This document shows positions 1 through 8,699 of a stretch of DNA of 48,092 bases, piece after piece. Both the position numbers and the translations under genes were made by a program. Positions within the stretch are counted from its first letter, which is position 1. The number at the start of each line of letters is the position of its first letter. The notes beneath the pieces are model-generated. The model was not told the DNA's origin, did not search any database, and saw nothing but the letters and a program-made list of their open reading frames with translations. Origin of the DNA: Desulfuromonas sp. (GTDB lineage: Bacteria > Desulfobacterota > Desulfuromonadia > Desulfuromonadales > Geopsychrobacteraceae); assembly GCA_002869695.1 (NCBI GenBank), contig PKUD01000199.1:1-48092 (forward strand). Reading direction: 5' to 3'.

Positions 1-71
1 GCCGGAATCCGTAACTGCAAGAAATCGATCACGGGCAACCCACTTTCTTCCGCAGCAACTGTAAACATCAT
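1..71 (-). CDS. Start of a truncated gene, possibly RluA-family pseudouridine synthase
   Basis: An open frame begins at ATG 71 (a second ATG lies at 68) and runs off the left edge of the window. Only 23 residues are visible, reading MMFTVAAEESGLPVIDFLQL and then RIP. GGGA lies about 8 bases upstream and the start is only 12 bases past the Smr-gene stop, so the two genes are probably cotranscribed. The pattern, a short strand followed by an acidic Gly-Leu-x-x-x-x-Phe-Leu segment, resembles the S4-like N-terminus of RluA-type pseudouridine synthases. That is a weak identification from a few residues; only the existence of a coding start is reasonably supported. Confidence 0.45.
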   Translation of the reverse strand, partial: MMFTVAAEESGLPVIDFLQLRIP

Positions 72-83
72 CAGATCAGTCCC

Positions 84-767
84 TCACTGGCCATCGGGGC
101 AACCCTTCAGAAAAACAATCAAAGCCCCTTCGCCCCCGTATTGTCTAGGCGCTCGTCCCCACTCTGCGACCTGTCTCCGCCCTTCCCCCTGCAGAAAACG
201 TTCGACCTCCGATCGCAACACCGGCTCACCACTTGAGTGCAGCCCCCGCCCGGTGACAATCAGGACGGTGCGCTGACCCTGGTATTGAGCATCCTGTAGG
301 AAAAATGCGACCTTCTCGGCAACCTGATGCCGCAACAGGCCATGCAGGTCGAGGGTTGCCTCGGGCTGCAGGCGCCCTTGCCTGAGAAGTTTCATCCGCC
401 GTGGAACGGCCTGCTTCGAATCGGCGGCTTCAGGCAGATGCTCCTCAAACTGCACTGTCATCGCTCCCAGCGCGGCCAGAAACTGATCTCTGTCAGACTT
501 GGATTCATCGGTTGCAGGGGTGGCAGGAACCTCAGTTGAGGGCATTCCCGGAGCAACAGACCTTCCGGCGACCGGCTCGACTCCCAGCATACTCATCTCG
601 CGGGCGAACAGTTCTTCCCCGGAGACCTCCGGTTGCGGGTGGCATCCCGGCTCAGACTCTTCAACCGGTTCTGGCTCGGATGGCGATACAGAGAACCCCT
701 TCAGTTCCCTGAAGGGGTCGCTTTGAAATACTTTTTTTTTCTGCTTTGCGTGCTTTTTCTTGCCCAT
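84..767 (-). CDS. Smr-domain protein (MutS2 C-terminal-like, putative nuclease)
   Basis: This 227-residue protein has a very basic N-terminus (MGKKKHAKQKKK), a low-complexity acidic and proline-rich stretch to about residue 130, and a C-terminal Smr domain. Diagnostic Smr motifs are LDLHG near residue 140 and TGRGLHSSG near 172, followed by a Gly-rich segment and the closing strand ALIVFLK. Stand-alone Smr proteins are linked to nucleic-acid nicking and, in some bacteria, to rescue of collided ribosomes; which applies here cannot be told. It lies 23 bases downstream of the membrane-protein gene and directly upstream of the truncated gene at the left edge. The domain assignment is firm and the substrate is not. 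Confidence 0.85.
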   Translation of the reverse strand: MGKKKHAKQKKKVFQSDPFRELKGFSVSPSEPEPVEESEPGCHPQPEVSGEELFAREMSMLGVEPVAGRSVAPGMPSTEVPATPATDESKSDRDQFLAALGAMTVQFEEHLPEAADSKQAVPRRMKLLRQGRLQPEATLDLHGLLRHQVAEKVAFFLQDAQYQGQRTVLIVTGRGLHSSGEPVLRSEVERFLQGEGRRQVAEWGRAPRQYGGEGALIVFLKGCPDGQ

Positions 768-790
768 GGCAATCCCTGCCCTGAAAGGAC

Positions 791-1516
791 TTAGCGACGG
801 ACCATCTTGCGTCGCCCGGTCATCGCCTTGGTCTGCTTTTTGATCATCGCTCCCGGTTTTTCCAGGTGGAACTGGAACCAGAGGTCACCATAGAACTTCA
901 TCTTCATCTTTTTGCCCTCCTTGAGCAGGGCCAGGTTGCTGCTGATTCCCTCATCACTGCAGCCCTTTTTCTGTGCTCGCTCGAGAACACTGATCGCCTT
1001 ACCGCGATCCCCCGATCTTTCCATACAATAGGCATAAAGTGCCCACAGCAAAGATTCCTTCTTGCTGGCGGAAACAGCCTTGTCAAAGGTCTCAACCATC
1101 TTATTCGTTTTATTTTTTTTCATGTAGCAGACCCCGAGCATGCCCATGGCAATCCAGTTACGGACAAAACTTTTTTCCAGGTAGGGAAACGCTGCGGCAA
1201 AGTCTCTTTTGAGATAAAGGATCGTTCCTATCTGCGAATTGATCTGCGATTTCACCATGAACTGCCAATTGCTGAATTTAAAACCATCCTCCAGCGCCTT
1301 TACCGCCTTTTCAGCTCGGTTGGCCTGTACGTCGCGCTGGGCACCCTCCATCAGCTCACCGATCTGCTTCATTATGTAGCGGGAAATCAAATAGTAGCAG
1401 AGCGCGAAAACTGCCACCGAAACGGCTACAGCAATCCAGGCATCGAGACCAATGACCTGGTTCAACACAAATGAAACAACAAGAGATATAGCCATGGAGA
1501 TGATCAGATTATACAT
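791..1516 (-). CDS. Membrane protein with helical (TPR-like) repeats, unknown function
   Basis: The frame opens upstream at 1567, but ATG 1516 is preceded by AGGGA at a 10-base spacing and begins directly with a membrane segment (MYNLIISMAISLVVSFVLNQ), so 1516 is preferred, giving 241 residues. Two hydrophobic helices occupy about residues 1-50. The rest is a soluble helical region with pairs that look like degenerate tetratricopeptide repeats (for example ALEDGFKF and YLEKSFVRNWIAMGMLGVCY), ending in a basic tail (GRRKMVRR). I do not recognise a named family. The topology suggests a membrane-anchored protein-interaction platform. It is followed closely by the Smr gene. Confidence 0.7.
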   Translation of the reverse strand: MYNLIISMAISLVVSFVLNQVIGLDAWIAVAVSVAVFALCYYLISRYIMKQIGELMEGAQRDVQANRAEKAVKALEDGFKFSNWQFMVKSQINSQIGTILYLKRDFAAAFPYLEKSFVRNWIAMGMLGVCYMKKNKTNKMVETFDKAVSASKKESLLWALYAYCMERSGDRGKAISVLERAQKKGCSDEGISSNLALLKEGKKMKMKFYGDLWFQFHLEKPGAMIKKQTKAMTGRRKMVRR

Positions 1517-1663
1517 TGGAGCGAAGTCCCTTTCGATCGCAGATATTTCAGGGTGGGCAGACAGCACAGTGCGCCCGGGTCAAGGTGCAGAACTTTACCA
1601 ATCCGGCATGAAAAAGTCAAAGCAATCCAAGGCTTGAAGGCATGAATATAGCGGAAAGGAGAG

Positions 1664-3298
1664 TTAACTCCGCTGGGTTTTGGAAACCAGCAGGGTCAGC
1701 TTCTGGCCGGGTTGCAGCAGGTGATCGTGTTCCAGGTCGTTCCAGTTGCGTATCTGATCCATCTTGACATCGAACTGGCGACCGATTCCCCAGAGCGTAT
1801 CCCCCGGCTGGACCCGGTAAACCAGCTTGCGCGTCGGACCGGATGAGCGCTTGACGATCTGCTTGCCCTTGTTGGAGACAGCCAGAACCTGGCCGGGGCG
1901 GAGCAGGTTACTCCAACCAAGCCGATTCCAGACCCGCAGTTCCTTCTCTGATACCCCGAAACGCTGGGCAATCTTCCACAGACTGTCGCCCTTGCGCACC
2001 GTATAAACCTTTCGCCGACTGCGGACATAATCGTCCGACATCTCGTCGATCGGCAACCGGGTAAAACCTTCCCTTAATGGCAGAATCAGGTCGTCACCGA
2101 TCTGTAATGATCGTGGGTTACTGATCTCGTTCAGGGCCATGATGTCATCGACCCGGATCCGGTAACGTTTCGCCAGAGCTCGCAACGTATCCCCCCTGGC
2201 GACCTGATGGCGGTGGTAGCGAGCCCTTTGATCAACAGGCAGAGCGGCATAAGCGGCCTTTATCCTCTGGCCACTGTCGGTGGGAACCCGTAGACGGTAA
2301 TTTTTCACACCGGGCGGGGTACACCAGCGTTTCAGTTCCGGATTCAACTCTTTCAATCTGTCGTATTCGATATCCCCCAACCGCGCGATCACTTCGAGGT
2401 CGGTCGTAGTCGGCAGCGTGACAGTCTCGTAGGGCTGAGGCTGCTGAAAATTCAGTTCCGTAAATCCATAGTCTTCGAGGTTGCTGACAATTCGCAGAGT
2501 CGCCAACAGCTTCGGCAGGTAATTTTTGGTCTCCTCGCTGAGCACATTGCCATCCGTCAGGCTCCAGAAGTCCGCACTGCCGCTGGCTCTGACGGCCTGA
2601 CTGACTTTACCGCCACCAGCATTATAGGCTGCGGCTGCAAGATACCAGTCCCCCTTGAAGCGTTTGTTGAGGTCCTTGAGAAATCGTGCTGCTGCAAGGG
2701 TAGACTTTTCAATATCCCGTCTTTCGTCACGCCACCAGTCGTTATGCAGACCGTAAAGCCGACCAGTGCTTTCGATGAATTGCCAGGGTCCTGCAGCATG
2801 CGCCCAACTGTAAGCGCGCTCATTGAAGCCCGACTCGATCATTGCCAGGTAGGCCAGATCGAGCGGCACCCCTTCGTTGGCAAAAATCAACTGAATCCGA
2901 GGAATATGACGTCCCGCACGCTCCAACCAGCGGCGAAAGGATTTGCGCCCATTGCCGGTATAGTAATCAAGCAACCTGTCGATGCGGGAATGCTCAGCCA
3001 AAGGCAGATCGGCAGCATAGGGAAGTCCCATCGGGGCCGATTCAAGGTAAGATTCAACCAGTTCAGGAAGTGGAGCTATGGCCGCGGCCATCACCGATGC
3101 CGTCAGCTCTGGATCGAACGGATCGGGCTCAGAGACAACGACAACTGGCTGCGGGGAAACGACATCGTCAGCAACATCGATCTGCGTTTCAGGACCGACA
3201 ACTTCCTGCGACTGGACCGTCGGTGGTGAGACCGGCAACTGAGGAAGACAGCCGGTAAGCGGGATCAGCAACAGCAGAACCCAGCGATATCTGAACAT
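1664..3298 (-). CDS. mltD: Membrane-bound lytic murein transglycosylase with three LysM domains
   Basis: This 544-residue lipoprotein cleaves peptidoglycan glycan strands to 1,6-anhydro products. The signal peptide ends in a lipobox (LIPLTGC, Cys17). A Pro/Val-rich linker leads to an SLT domain at about residues 100-260, with the catalytic Glu in AMIESGF, then AGPWQFIESTGRLYGL and AAAYNAGGGKV, the usual family-1 motifs. Three LysM peptidoglycan-binding modules follow near 365-408, 432-475 and 493-538, each starting with a YxV/HQVxxGDTLxxLAxR-type pattern. E. coli MltD has two LysM modules in the common description, so three is a modest variation. It is transcribed in the same direction as hflX but 129 bases downstream. 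Confidence 0.92.
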   Translation of the reverse strand: MFRYRWVLLLLIPLTGCLPQLPVSPPTVQSQEVVGPETQIDVADDVVSPQPVVVVSEPDPFDPELTASVMAAAIAPLPELVESYLESAPMGLPYAADLPLAEHSRIDRLLDYYTGNGRKSFRRWLERAGRHIPRIQLIFANEGVPLDLAYLAMIESGFNERAYSWAHAAGPWQFIESTGRLYGLHNDWWRDERRDIEKSTLAAARFLKDLNKRFKGDWYLAAAAYNAGGGKVSQAVRASGSADFWSLTDGNVLSEETKNYLPKLLATLRIVSNLEDYGFTELNFQQPQPYETVTLPTTTDLEVIARLGDIEYDRLKELNPELKRWCTPPGVKNYRLRVPTDSGQRIKAAYAALPVDQRARYHRHQVARGDTLRALAKRYRIRVDDIMALNEISNPRSLQIGDDLILPLREGFTRLPIDEMSDDYVRSRRKVYTVRKGDSLWKIAQRFGVSEKELRVWNRLGWSNLLRPGQVLAVSNKGKQIVKRSSGPTRKLVYRVQPGDTLWGIGRQFDVKMDQIRNWNDLEHDHLLQPGQKLTLLVSKTQRS

Positions 3299-3427
3299 AT
3301 AATGCCTCCAGACCGCAGCCTTCCAGTCAGAAACGGTCTTTTTTCGAAAAAATCATGCCCGGATGACAAACCGAGACTGCAAACATGAATTAGATTGGGA
3401 TAATCTAACGGAGACTCTCCCCAAATG

Positions 3428-5074
3428 TCAAGTCAACTCAGGATTTTCGGCGTTCTGCTCCGGCCAGAAGCGCCGCTGTAACTCCTCGACCAACGGGGTA
3501 AAACTGTCGCGGTTCAATGCGCTGACCGGGACAGCTTGAAATCTTCGGCAATACGCCTTGACTTCCTGTTCCGGCACCTGATCAACCTTATTAAAAACCA
3601 GGAGACGCGGTCTGCGGGCCAGATCAAGGTCACTCAGAATCTTCTCCACAGACCCGATCTGGTCTTCAAAGCGAGGGTTGGACAGATCAACCAGATGAAG
3701 CAGCAGATCTGCATCGTCCAGTTCTTCGAGCGTGGCCTTGAAGGCTCCGATCAGGCTCGGTGGCAGATCACGGATAAAACCAACGGTGTCAGTGATAATC
3801 ACCTCGCGATCCAGCGGGAAACGCAACCGTCGGGTCGCCGTATCCAGAGTAGCGAACAGCAGGTCCTCGGTAAACACCTCACTTTGGGTCAGAGCGTTGA
3901 GCAGGGTCGATTTGCCCGCATTGGTGTAACCGATAATCGAGATGATCGGCAGCCCGGCCCGTACGCGCTTCTGCCGCCTCTGCAAGCGACCTCTCCCGAG
4001 ACCGTCAAGCTCTTTTTCCAGCCGTCGAATCCGGTCACGGGTTCGGCGCCGGTCGATTTCCAGTTTGGTCTCTCCCGGGCCGCGACCGCCGATGCCGCCC
4101 ATAAGGCGTGACAGTGCTGTTCCTTTGCCGGTCAGACGAGGCAGAATATATTTGAGTTGGGCAAGTTCTACCTGCACCTTACCGTCGCGGGACTGAGCCC
4201 GCCCGGCGAAGATATCGAGTATCAGCTGGGTCCGGTCGATAACCTTCATCTCGGTGATTGCCGAAATGGAACGGACCTGATTGGGGCTGAGGTCCTGATC
4301 GAACACCAACAGCGTGGCATGCTGCTGCAGAGCACGGATAACGATTTCCCGCAGCTTCCCCTCCCCGACCAGGTAGCGAGGATTGAGTTTGCGCGGCCGC
4401 TGAATGACCTGGTCGATCACCACCAGGTCGGCGGTCCGGGCCAGTTCGGACAGTTCCGCCATCGAGTCCTTGACCTGCTGCGCCGTTCTCTGCCCGACAC
4501 TGATCAGGATTGCCCGTTCACGGCCGTCAGACAGGTCAACCGTCTCCGCCGCGATCTGCTCCATTTCGCGATCAAGAGCCCCGATGAATGCCGCGAAATT
4601 CAGTTCCAGGCGATGCGTCGCCGCTATTGTCACCCGCTCGATCTGCGCTTTATCGCGGGTCGGCACCAGATGAGCATATTCAAGACGTCCCGGCAGGCCG
4701 TCTTCGCCAACCCCCAGGGCAACCATCGCGTCCAGTCTCAACAGTTCAAGATCCGTCAAGTCATCGCGGGAGAGGGGTTCCTGCTTGAGGTGGGTATGAA
4801 TACAGCGCAAACCACGCAGGCCGCTTCGGCCAAGGGCAAAGCCGGACAGGTCTGGGATGAGGATTTCCCGGTCGTCACCGACGATTACATGCTTCACCCC
4901 CCCGGACCGGTCGACAATCAATCCGATCTGCCTGTGAATTTGATGCGACTGTTCCGACAGGTAGCGGGCCAACTCCTGAGTAATCAACTTATCGGCCGGT
5001 ATCCGGCGCCGGTAAATCCGCTCCAGAGCCTGAACCTGACTCGCTTTCAGACCGCTTGTTTTGCCGTGAATCAT
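3428..5074 (-). CDS. hflX: GTPase HflX
   Basis: This 548-residue ribosome-associated GTPase acts on stalled or heat-damaged ribosomes in better studied species. The glycine-rich HflX domain is seen at GGIGGRGPGETKLEIDRRR, followed by a coiled coil and the G domain: G1 GYTNAGKST near residue 383, G2/G3 region ATLDTATRR and DTVGFIRDLP, and G4 NKVD. It is longer than E. coli HflX (about 426 aa) because of an N-terminal extension of roughly 180 residues containing HTHLKQEPLS and VGVGEDG, a form common in Geobacter-like and clostridial proteins. ATG 5074 has only a weak ribosome site (GGACAG), lying immediately after the fabI terminator U-tract. Confidence 0.95.
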   Translation of the reverse strand: MIHGKTSGLKASQVQALERIYRRRIPADKLITQELARYLSEQSHQIHRQIGLIVDRSGGVKHVIVGDDREILIPDLSGFALGRSGLRGLRCIHTHLKQEPLSRDDLTDLELLRLDAMVALGVGEDGLPGRLEYAHLVPTRDKAQIERVTIAATHRLELNFAAFIGALDREMEQIAAETVDLSDGRERAILISVGQRTAQQVKDSMAELSELARTADLVVIDQVIQRPRKLNPRYLVGEGKLREIVIRALQQHATLLVFDQDLSPNQVRSISAITEMKVIDRTQLILDIFAGRAQSRDGKVQVELAQLKYILPRLTGKGTALSRLMGGIGGRGPGETKLEIDRRRTRDRIRRLEKELDGLGRGRLQRRQKRVRAGLPIISIIGYTNAGKSTLLNALTQSEVFTEDLLFATLDTATRRLRFPLDREVIITDTVGFIRDLPPSLIGAFKATLEELDDADLLLHLVDLSNPRFEDQIGSVEKILSDLDLARRPRLLVFNKVDQVPEQEVKAYCRRFQAVPVSALNRDSFTPLVEELQRRFWPEQNAENPELT

Positions 5075-5083
5075 GTTCTGTCC

Positions 5084-5114
5084 GAAAAAAGAGAAAAGGC
5101 CCCATACGGGGCCC
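5084..5114 (-). terminator. Intrinsic terminator of fabI
   Basis: Six-base GC stem GGCCCC (5098-5103) and GGGGCC (5108-5113) with a four-base loop. Read on the minus strand it is followed by TTTTCTCTTTTTT. It sits between the fabI stop and the hflX start, with the U-tract ending 9 bases before the hflX ATG. Confidence 0.85.
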
Positions 5115-5147
5115 TTCCTAGGCTAATACTGAGAATGATCAATCCAC

Positions 5148-5915
5148 TTAACCCGCATTATTGCTGAATCCGCCATCCACATAATGGATTTCACCGGTCA
5201 CAGCGGTGGAAAGGTCGGACAGCAGATAGAGGGTCGACTTGCCGACCTCATCCTGAGTCACCAGACGCTTGAGCGGAGAACGTTCTTCGGCAATTGAAAG
5301 TTTTTCCTTGAAGTTAGCAATACCCGACGCCGCGAGGGTCTTGATCGGTCCGGCGGAAATCGCATTGACCCGGATCCCTCTTTCGCCGAGTTCGGCCGCC
5401 AGGTAGCGGACCGATGCCTCCAGCGCTGCTTTGGCAACCCCCATGACGTTGTATTGCGGCACCGAACGAACCGAGCCAAGATAGGTCATGGTGACGATGC
5501 TGCCGCCATCATTCATGATCGGGGCGGCATAACGGGTCATGGAGACCAGCGAGTATGCACTGATATCCAAAGCCAACTGGAATCCTTCACGCGACGTCTG
5601 GCTGAACGGCTTTTTCAGATCTTCCCGGTTGGCGAAGGCCACGGCATGCACGACAAAATCGATCTTGCCCCACTGCTTTTCAAGTTCGGCAAAAACAGCA
5701 GCAAGCTGGTCTTCGTTTACCACGTCGCAGGGTAGAATAATTTTAGACCCGAGGCTCTCAGCCAAAGGTCGTACCCGCTTTTCCAGCGCTTCGTTCAGAA
5801 AGGTAAAAGCCAGTTCCGCACCAGCCTCCTTGAGTTGCTGTGCAATCCCCCAGGCAATGCTTTTATCATTGGCGAGCCCGAAAATAACCCCACGTTTTCC
5901 AGCCATTAAGCTCAT
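5148..5915 (-). CDS. fabI: Enoyl-[acyl-carrier-protein] reductase (NADH), FabI type
   Basis: This 255-residue short-chain dehydrogenase-type enzyme reduces trans-2-enoyl-ACP in the last step of each fatty-acid elongation cycle. The N-terminus MAGKRGVIFGLANDKSIAWG is the typical FabI nucleotide-binding start. The catalytic pair lies in YNVMGVAKAALE (Tyr-x6-Lys), and SAGPIKTLAASGI is the substrate-loop region. The C-terminus EIHYVDGGFSNN is also typical. AAGGAG lies 10 bases before ATG 5915. Length matches the family. It appears monocistronic, closed by a terminator. Confidence 0.96.
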   Translation of the reverse strand: MSLMAGKRGVIFGLANDKSIAWGIAQQLKEAGAELAFTFLNEALEKRVRPLAESLGSKIILPCDVVNEDQLAAVFAELEKQWGKIDFVVHAVAFANREDLKKPFSQTSREGFQLALDISAYSLVSMTRYAAPIMNDGGSIVTMTYLGSVRSVPQYNVMGVAKAALEASVRYLAAELGERGIRVNAISAGPIKTLAASGIANFKEKLSIAEERSPLKRLVTQDEVGKSTLYLLSDLSTAVTGEIHYVDGGFSNNAG

Positions 5916-5945
5916 TACAATCCGTCTCCTTGAGATAATAATCCT

Positions 5946-5967
5946 TCACCGGCAGGTCTGCCGGTGA
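5946..5967 (-). promoter_or_regulatory. Hairpin in the fabI leader
   Basis: An inverted repeat TCACCGGCAG / CTGCCGGTGA separated by two bases lies 31 bases upstream of the fabI start. It has no U-tract, so it is not a good terminator. It may be a leader hairpin or a protein-binding dyad. No role can be assigned. Confidence 0.35.
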
Positions 5968-6130
5968 CAGGAGTTTTATAAGACTGTTCTTTTTAACAAA
6001 AGTCCTAGCCAAAGGCAAGTGAGCACACCCCTTCGCGAACATTTTTATCAGGGGCATGCGGGGTATCCGTGGAACCATCGCCTTGCAGGGGTCCTGGGAG
6101 GAGTCTGGGCAACCTTCTTAGGGCAGGGCC

Positions 6131-6170
6131 AAAACGACAACGGCCAGCTCGAGGTTTCGAGCTGGCCGTT
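6131..6170 (-). terminator. Long hairpin, probable terminator of the nfu operon
   Basis: A perfect 14-bp stem (6139-6152 with 6157-6170) with a 4-base loop lies 30 bases past the stop of the 64-aa gene. On the minus strand it is followed by GTCGTTTTGG, a short U-tract a few bases from the stem, so termination efficiency is uncertain. Confidence 0.65.
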
Positions 6171-6199
6171 GCATGTCTGAGCTGAGGATAGATTCAATA

Positions 6200-6394
6200 T
6201 TATTCTTCGTAAACCAGCACCCGGATCAGGCCTATGGTCTGGCCCTCCTCGGTGGTGGTACTGTCACTGACGGAAATGACCCGCTTAATGCCGTTCTCCC
6301 GGATAAAGTCGTTCACCCGAGTATCGAGCTCGATAAGCTCTTTGTGGGCCCTGAACACCTCCAGTGGTTCTCCGAAAGTCTTGACCTTAATCAT
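6200..6394 (-). CDS. Small uncharacterised protein (64 aa), Cse60-like
   Basis: The protein has 64 residues, with GGAGG 5 bases before ATG 6394, so it is very likely translated. It starts IKVKTFGEPLEVFRAH, has an acidic helix with VNDFIRENG, and ends with two beta strands, the last being IGLIRVLVYEE. The beta-alpha-beta-beta pattern and closing xxVLVY strand resemble the small Cse60-type proteins first named in Bacillus sporulation, but this is recollection of a pattern and not a proven homology. It follows nfu by 21 bases and is probably cotranscribed with it. There is no catalytic motif, signal peptide or membrane segment. Confidence 0.75.
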   Translation of the reverse strand: MIKVKTFGEPLEVFRAHKELIELDTRVNDFIRENGIKRVISVSDSTTTEEGQTIGLIRVLVYEE

Positions 6395-6415
6395 GGCAAC
6401 CTCCGCTTGGCAGTT

Positions 6416-6640
6416 TTATCTGACCTGAACAACCTCTTTTACTTCGGCAATCTTTTCCTTGAGAGTTCTTTCAATCCCCATTTTCAACGTCATGGTCGAC
6501 ATCGGACAAGAACCGCAGGCACCGGTCAGTTTGACACTGACGACACCGTCTTCACTGACATCGACCAATTCGACATCGCCGCCGTCTGCCTGCAGGGCGG
6601 GATGAACCATATCCAAAACTTCTTCTACTCTTGCCTTCAT
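6416..6640 (-). CDS. Nfu-type Fe-S cluster scaffold (NifU C-terminal domain)
   Basis: This is a 74-residue NifU C-terminal-like domain protein that carries or transfers [4Fe-4S] clusters. The CxxC cluster site lies in [18 protein letters not shown], and [13 protein letters not shown] is the typical strand-turn before it. The frame extends to ATG 6655, but that codon overlaps a GGAGG placed 8 bases ahead of ATG 6640, so 6640 is the likely start ([10 protein letters not shown]). It is the first gene of a two-gene unit with the 64-aa protein. Confidence 0.92.
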   Translation of the reverse strand: MKARVEEVLDMVHPALQADGGDVELVDVSEDGVVSVKLTGACGSCPMSTMTLKMGIERTLKEKIAEVKEVVQVR

Positions 6641-6769
6641 GAATAAAACCTCCATTTCGTGGGTTGGTATGTACTTAGGTACGATCAGTATAACGCTTTA
6701 CGCCAGCGCCGACAAACATCGGAAGTCGATTCTTCCGTAGTCTGGAAACAACAAGTTTTTCGCCACAGA

Positions 6770-7957
6770 TTAAAACATTCCGGACGGGACTCCGATATCC
6801 CTGATTTTCCTGGCGCAGAGCAGTTCGGGGGCATCGACGCCTTTACCCTGGACCAGAATTTTAAAGCTTTCCCCCATCCCCCCTTCCGGAAGAATCAGGT
6901 TCTTGAGGGTCATCCGCAGGGCCTGGGCTTTCTGCGGATCGGGTTCACTTGCCTGCAGTTCGACCAAAGCTTCGAAAAAACCGAGTCCCATCAGAAAACG
7001 GTACTGTTCTCCGAAGTAGAGACTCTGCAGACCCTGCTGTTCACCGATTTTCTGCAGCGCGGTAAAATCGATATGCGCGGTAATATCCTGACAGCCGACC
7101 CTCTGATAGGGGTCTTCACTGGTCTGGTGACGATGATAGCAGAGCAGGGTTCCGGTCTTGCGATAGGGCGCCATCAGCTCCTCTGCATGATAACCATAAT
7201 CGATGGTCATGACGAAACCACGACCAAGAATGCCAGCGACGTCTTTCATCCAGGCGAGCGCCTCAAGGTTGACTTCGCTCCGGTTCCCTTCTGCGGGCTG
7301 CAGTTCAACGAGCCGATGATAATCGGCAATCTTATCCGTGGAGAGTGGGCGCAGCTCTTCGGCAAATCCCTGCTCACCGTGGACAACAAAGACCTCCCGT
7401 AGCTCGCCCCCCCGCTTTTCCACCAGATGGACAGGGAAGGCATCGACCAGCTCGTTGGTCAGAAAGCAGCCCTGCATCCCCTGCAGGTCGTTAAACGAGC
7501 ACCATTCAACCCGCCCGGCGCTGAGATGATTGGCCAGATTTGCCGCCTGTCGCTGCTGATGATCTGGACTTATCTCGACAATCCGGTAGTTCAGACAGGC
7601 ATAAAACTCTGGGAATTCTTCTGCGGCAGCATCAAGGATGTCGCCGCAAAGATGGCCCTCTCCGGCCCCCTGTTCGGCGATGGTAAATTCACCGCAGCCA
7701 AGCAGCTGCAACATCTGGTTCAGCTGACGCGCAATCAGCCGGCCGAAGAGGGCATGGACACTGGACGAGGTAAAGAAGTCACCCTCCTTACCAATACGGG
7801 TCCGCGCAGAGGTATAGTAACCATATACGGGGTGGTAAAGACACTGCTCCATGAACTGGGCAAAACTGATCCCTCCACGCTCTGCGATCAAATCACACAG
7901 CAGCGTCCGCAACGCCGGCTTCTCTTCCATACAATCTGTCACGTTTGATTCGTTCAA
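6770..7957 (-). CDS. SAM-dependent methyltransferase, MidA/NDUFAF7 family (DUF185)
   Basis: This 395-residue protein has the N-terminal ISFAQFMEQCLYHPVYGYY motif characteristic of the DUF185/Methyltransf_28 family, then GDFFTSSSVHALFG, and the SAM-binding GAGEGHL (an E-Q-G-A-G-E-G loop). Further family motifs are FLTNELVDAFPVH and TIDYGYHAEEL. The mitochondrial relative NDUFAF7 methylates an arginine of a complex I subunit; the bacterial substrate is not established. The start is TTG 7957 with AGGT 6 bases upstream. ATG 7930 is possible but lacks a ribosome site. It is separated from nfu by 129 bases. Confidence 0.88.
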   Translation of the reverse strand: MNESNVTDCMEEKPALRTLLCDLIAERGGISFAQFMEQCLYHPVYGYYTSARTRIGKEGDFFTSSSVHALFGRLIARQLNQMLQLLGCGEFTIAEQGAGEGHLCGDILDAAAEEFPEFYACLNYRIVEISPDHQQRQAANLANHLSAGRVEWCSFNDLQGMQGCFLTNELVDAFPVHLVEKRGGELREVFVVHGEQGFAEELRPLSTDKIADYHRLVELQPAEGNRSEVNLEALAWMKDVAGILGRGFVMTIDYGYHAEELMAPYRKTGTLLCYHRHQTSEDPYQRVGCQDITAHIDFTALQKIGEQQGLQSLYFGEQYRFLMGLGFFEALVELQASEPDPQKAQALRMTLKNLILPEGGMGESFKILVQGKGVDAPELLCARKIRDIGVPSGMF

Positions 7958-8012
7958 GAGATGACCTGTTGGATGTCCTGTAAGAGGATTGTTACGCCTT
8001 ACACCTGAGCGG

Positions 8013-8405
8013 TCAGGGACCGCCCTTTAGGACGGGGTAGCCACGCAACTGCCAAGCCCAGATACCGCCGTTCAGATTATAAACCGGGCCGTAACCATTT
8101 TTTGCCAGATAATTGACCACCTGGGAACTGCGGGAGCCAACCGCACAATAGACCAGAATGGGTCTATCCTTGGGCAGCTCGGCAATGCGGCGCAGTAACT
8201 GGTCGATCGGAATCAGCCTTGCGTCCTTCATGCGAACCTGTTGGTATTCAGGGAAGGTCCGCACATCCAGTAAGAAAACCTGGCTGTCCTGCTCGATCAG
8301 GTCACGCGCCTGAGACGCGGTCAGGTTCTGCGGGATTGAAGCCAGCACAGATCCGGCGCCTGCCAGGAGAAGCAGCAGGGCAAGTAAAAGTTTCCGTAAT
8401 GTCAA
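8013..8405 (-). CDS. Exported rhodanese-domain protein
   Basis: The protein has 130 residues. The start is set at TTG 8405 because GGAGG (8413-8417) lies 7 bases before it and the product then begins with a clean Sec signal (basic TLRK, a run of leucines, cleavage near VLAS). The upstream ATG at 8450 would put 15 polar residues before the signal. The rhodanese domain covers about residues 35-128, with VFLLDVRTFPEYQ, the active-site loop CAVGSRS containing the catalytic Cys, and the closing GGIWAWQLRGYPV. It is probably a periplasmic sulfurtransferase or sulfane-sulfur carrier. Confidence 0.88.
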   Translation of the reverse strand: MTLRKLLLALLLLLAGAGSVLASIPQNLTASQARDLIEQDSQVFLLDVRTFPEYQQVRMKDARLIPIDQLLRRIAELPKDRPILVYCAVGSRSSQVVNYLAKNGYGPVYNLNGGIWAWQLRGYPVLKGGP

Positions 8406-8452
8406 GCTGAGACCTCCGTCAATTTTTCGAGACGACACTATATTCAACACCT

Positions 8453-8480
8453 CATATAAATACTAGTCCCAAATCGACAA
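8453..8480 (-). promoter_or_regulatory. Possible sigma-70 promoter of the rhodanese gene
   Basis: On the minus strand TTGTCG (8475-8480) and TATATG (8453-8458) are separated by 16 bases and lie about 50 bases before the TTG start. Both boxes are imperfect, so the call is tentative. Confidence 0.3.
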
Positions 8481-8699
8481 AAAAATCCACCTCATCCAGG
8501 TATGTTTTTTCAACAAGTGACAGCTCTGCATCTCATCAGCAGCTTGAACTTGGCTTCGATTCATGCAATTATGACCCGCTATGGAAAAGATCAGTGTCCG
8601 GACCGGTAACGACCTGATCCGATCCGCTTGAGATCGTCAATATTTACCAGGTACACTCAGCCTGGCACGGCAGCTAACTACGACCCCGGAGAAATTTTT

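Noticed and set aside
3335-3355. TTTTTTCGAAAAAA as a terminator between hflX and mltD
   Set aside because: The stem is only A-T pairs around CG with no U-tract placed after it, so it is not a convincing terminator.
4157-5167. 336-codon plus-strand frame opposite hflX
   Set aside because: It covers HflX coding sequence and its terminator and shows no family motif.
5866-6078. Minus-strand frame across the fabI leader
   Set aside because: It overlaps the well supported fabI start in another frame and lacks a ribosome site.
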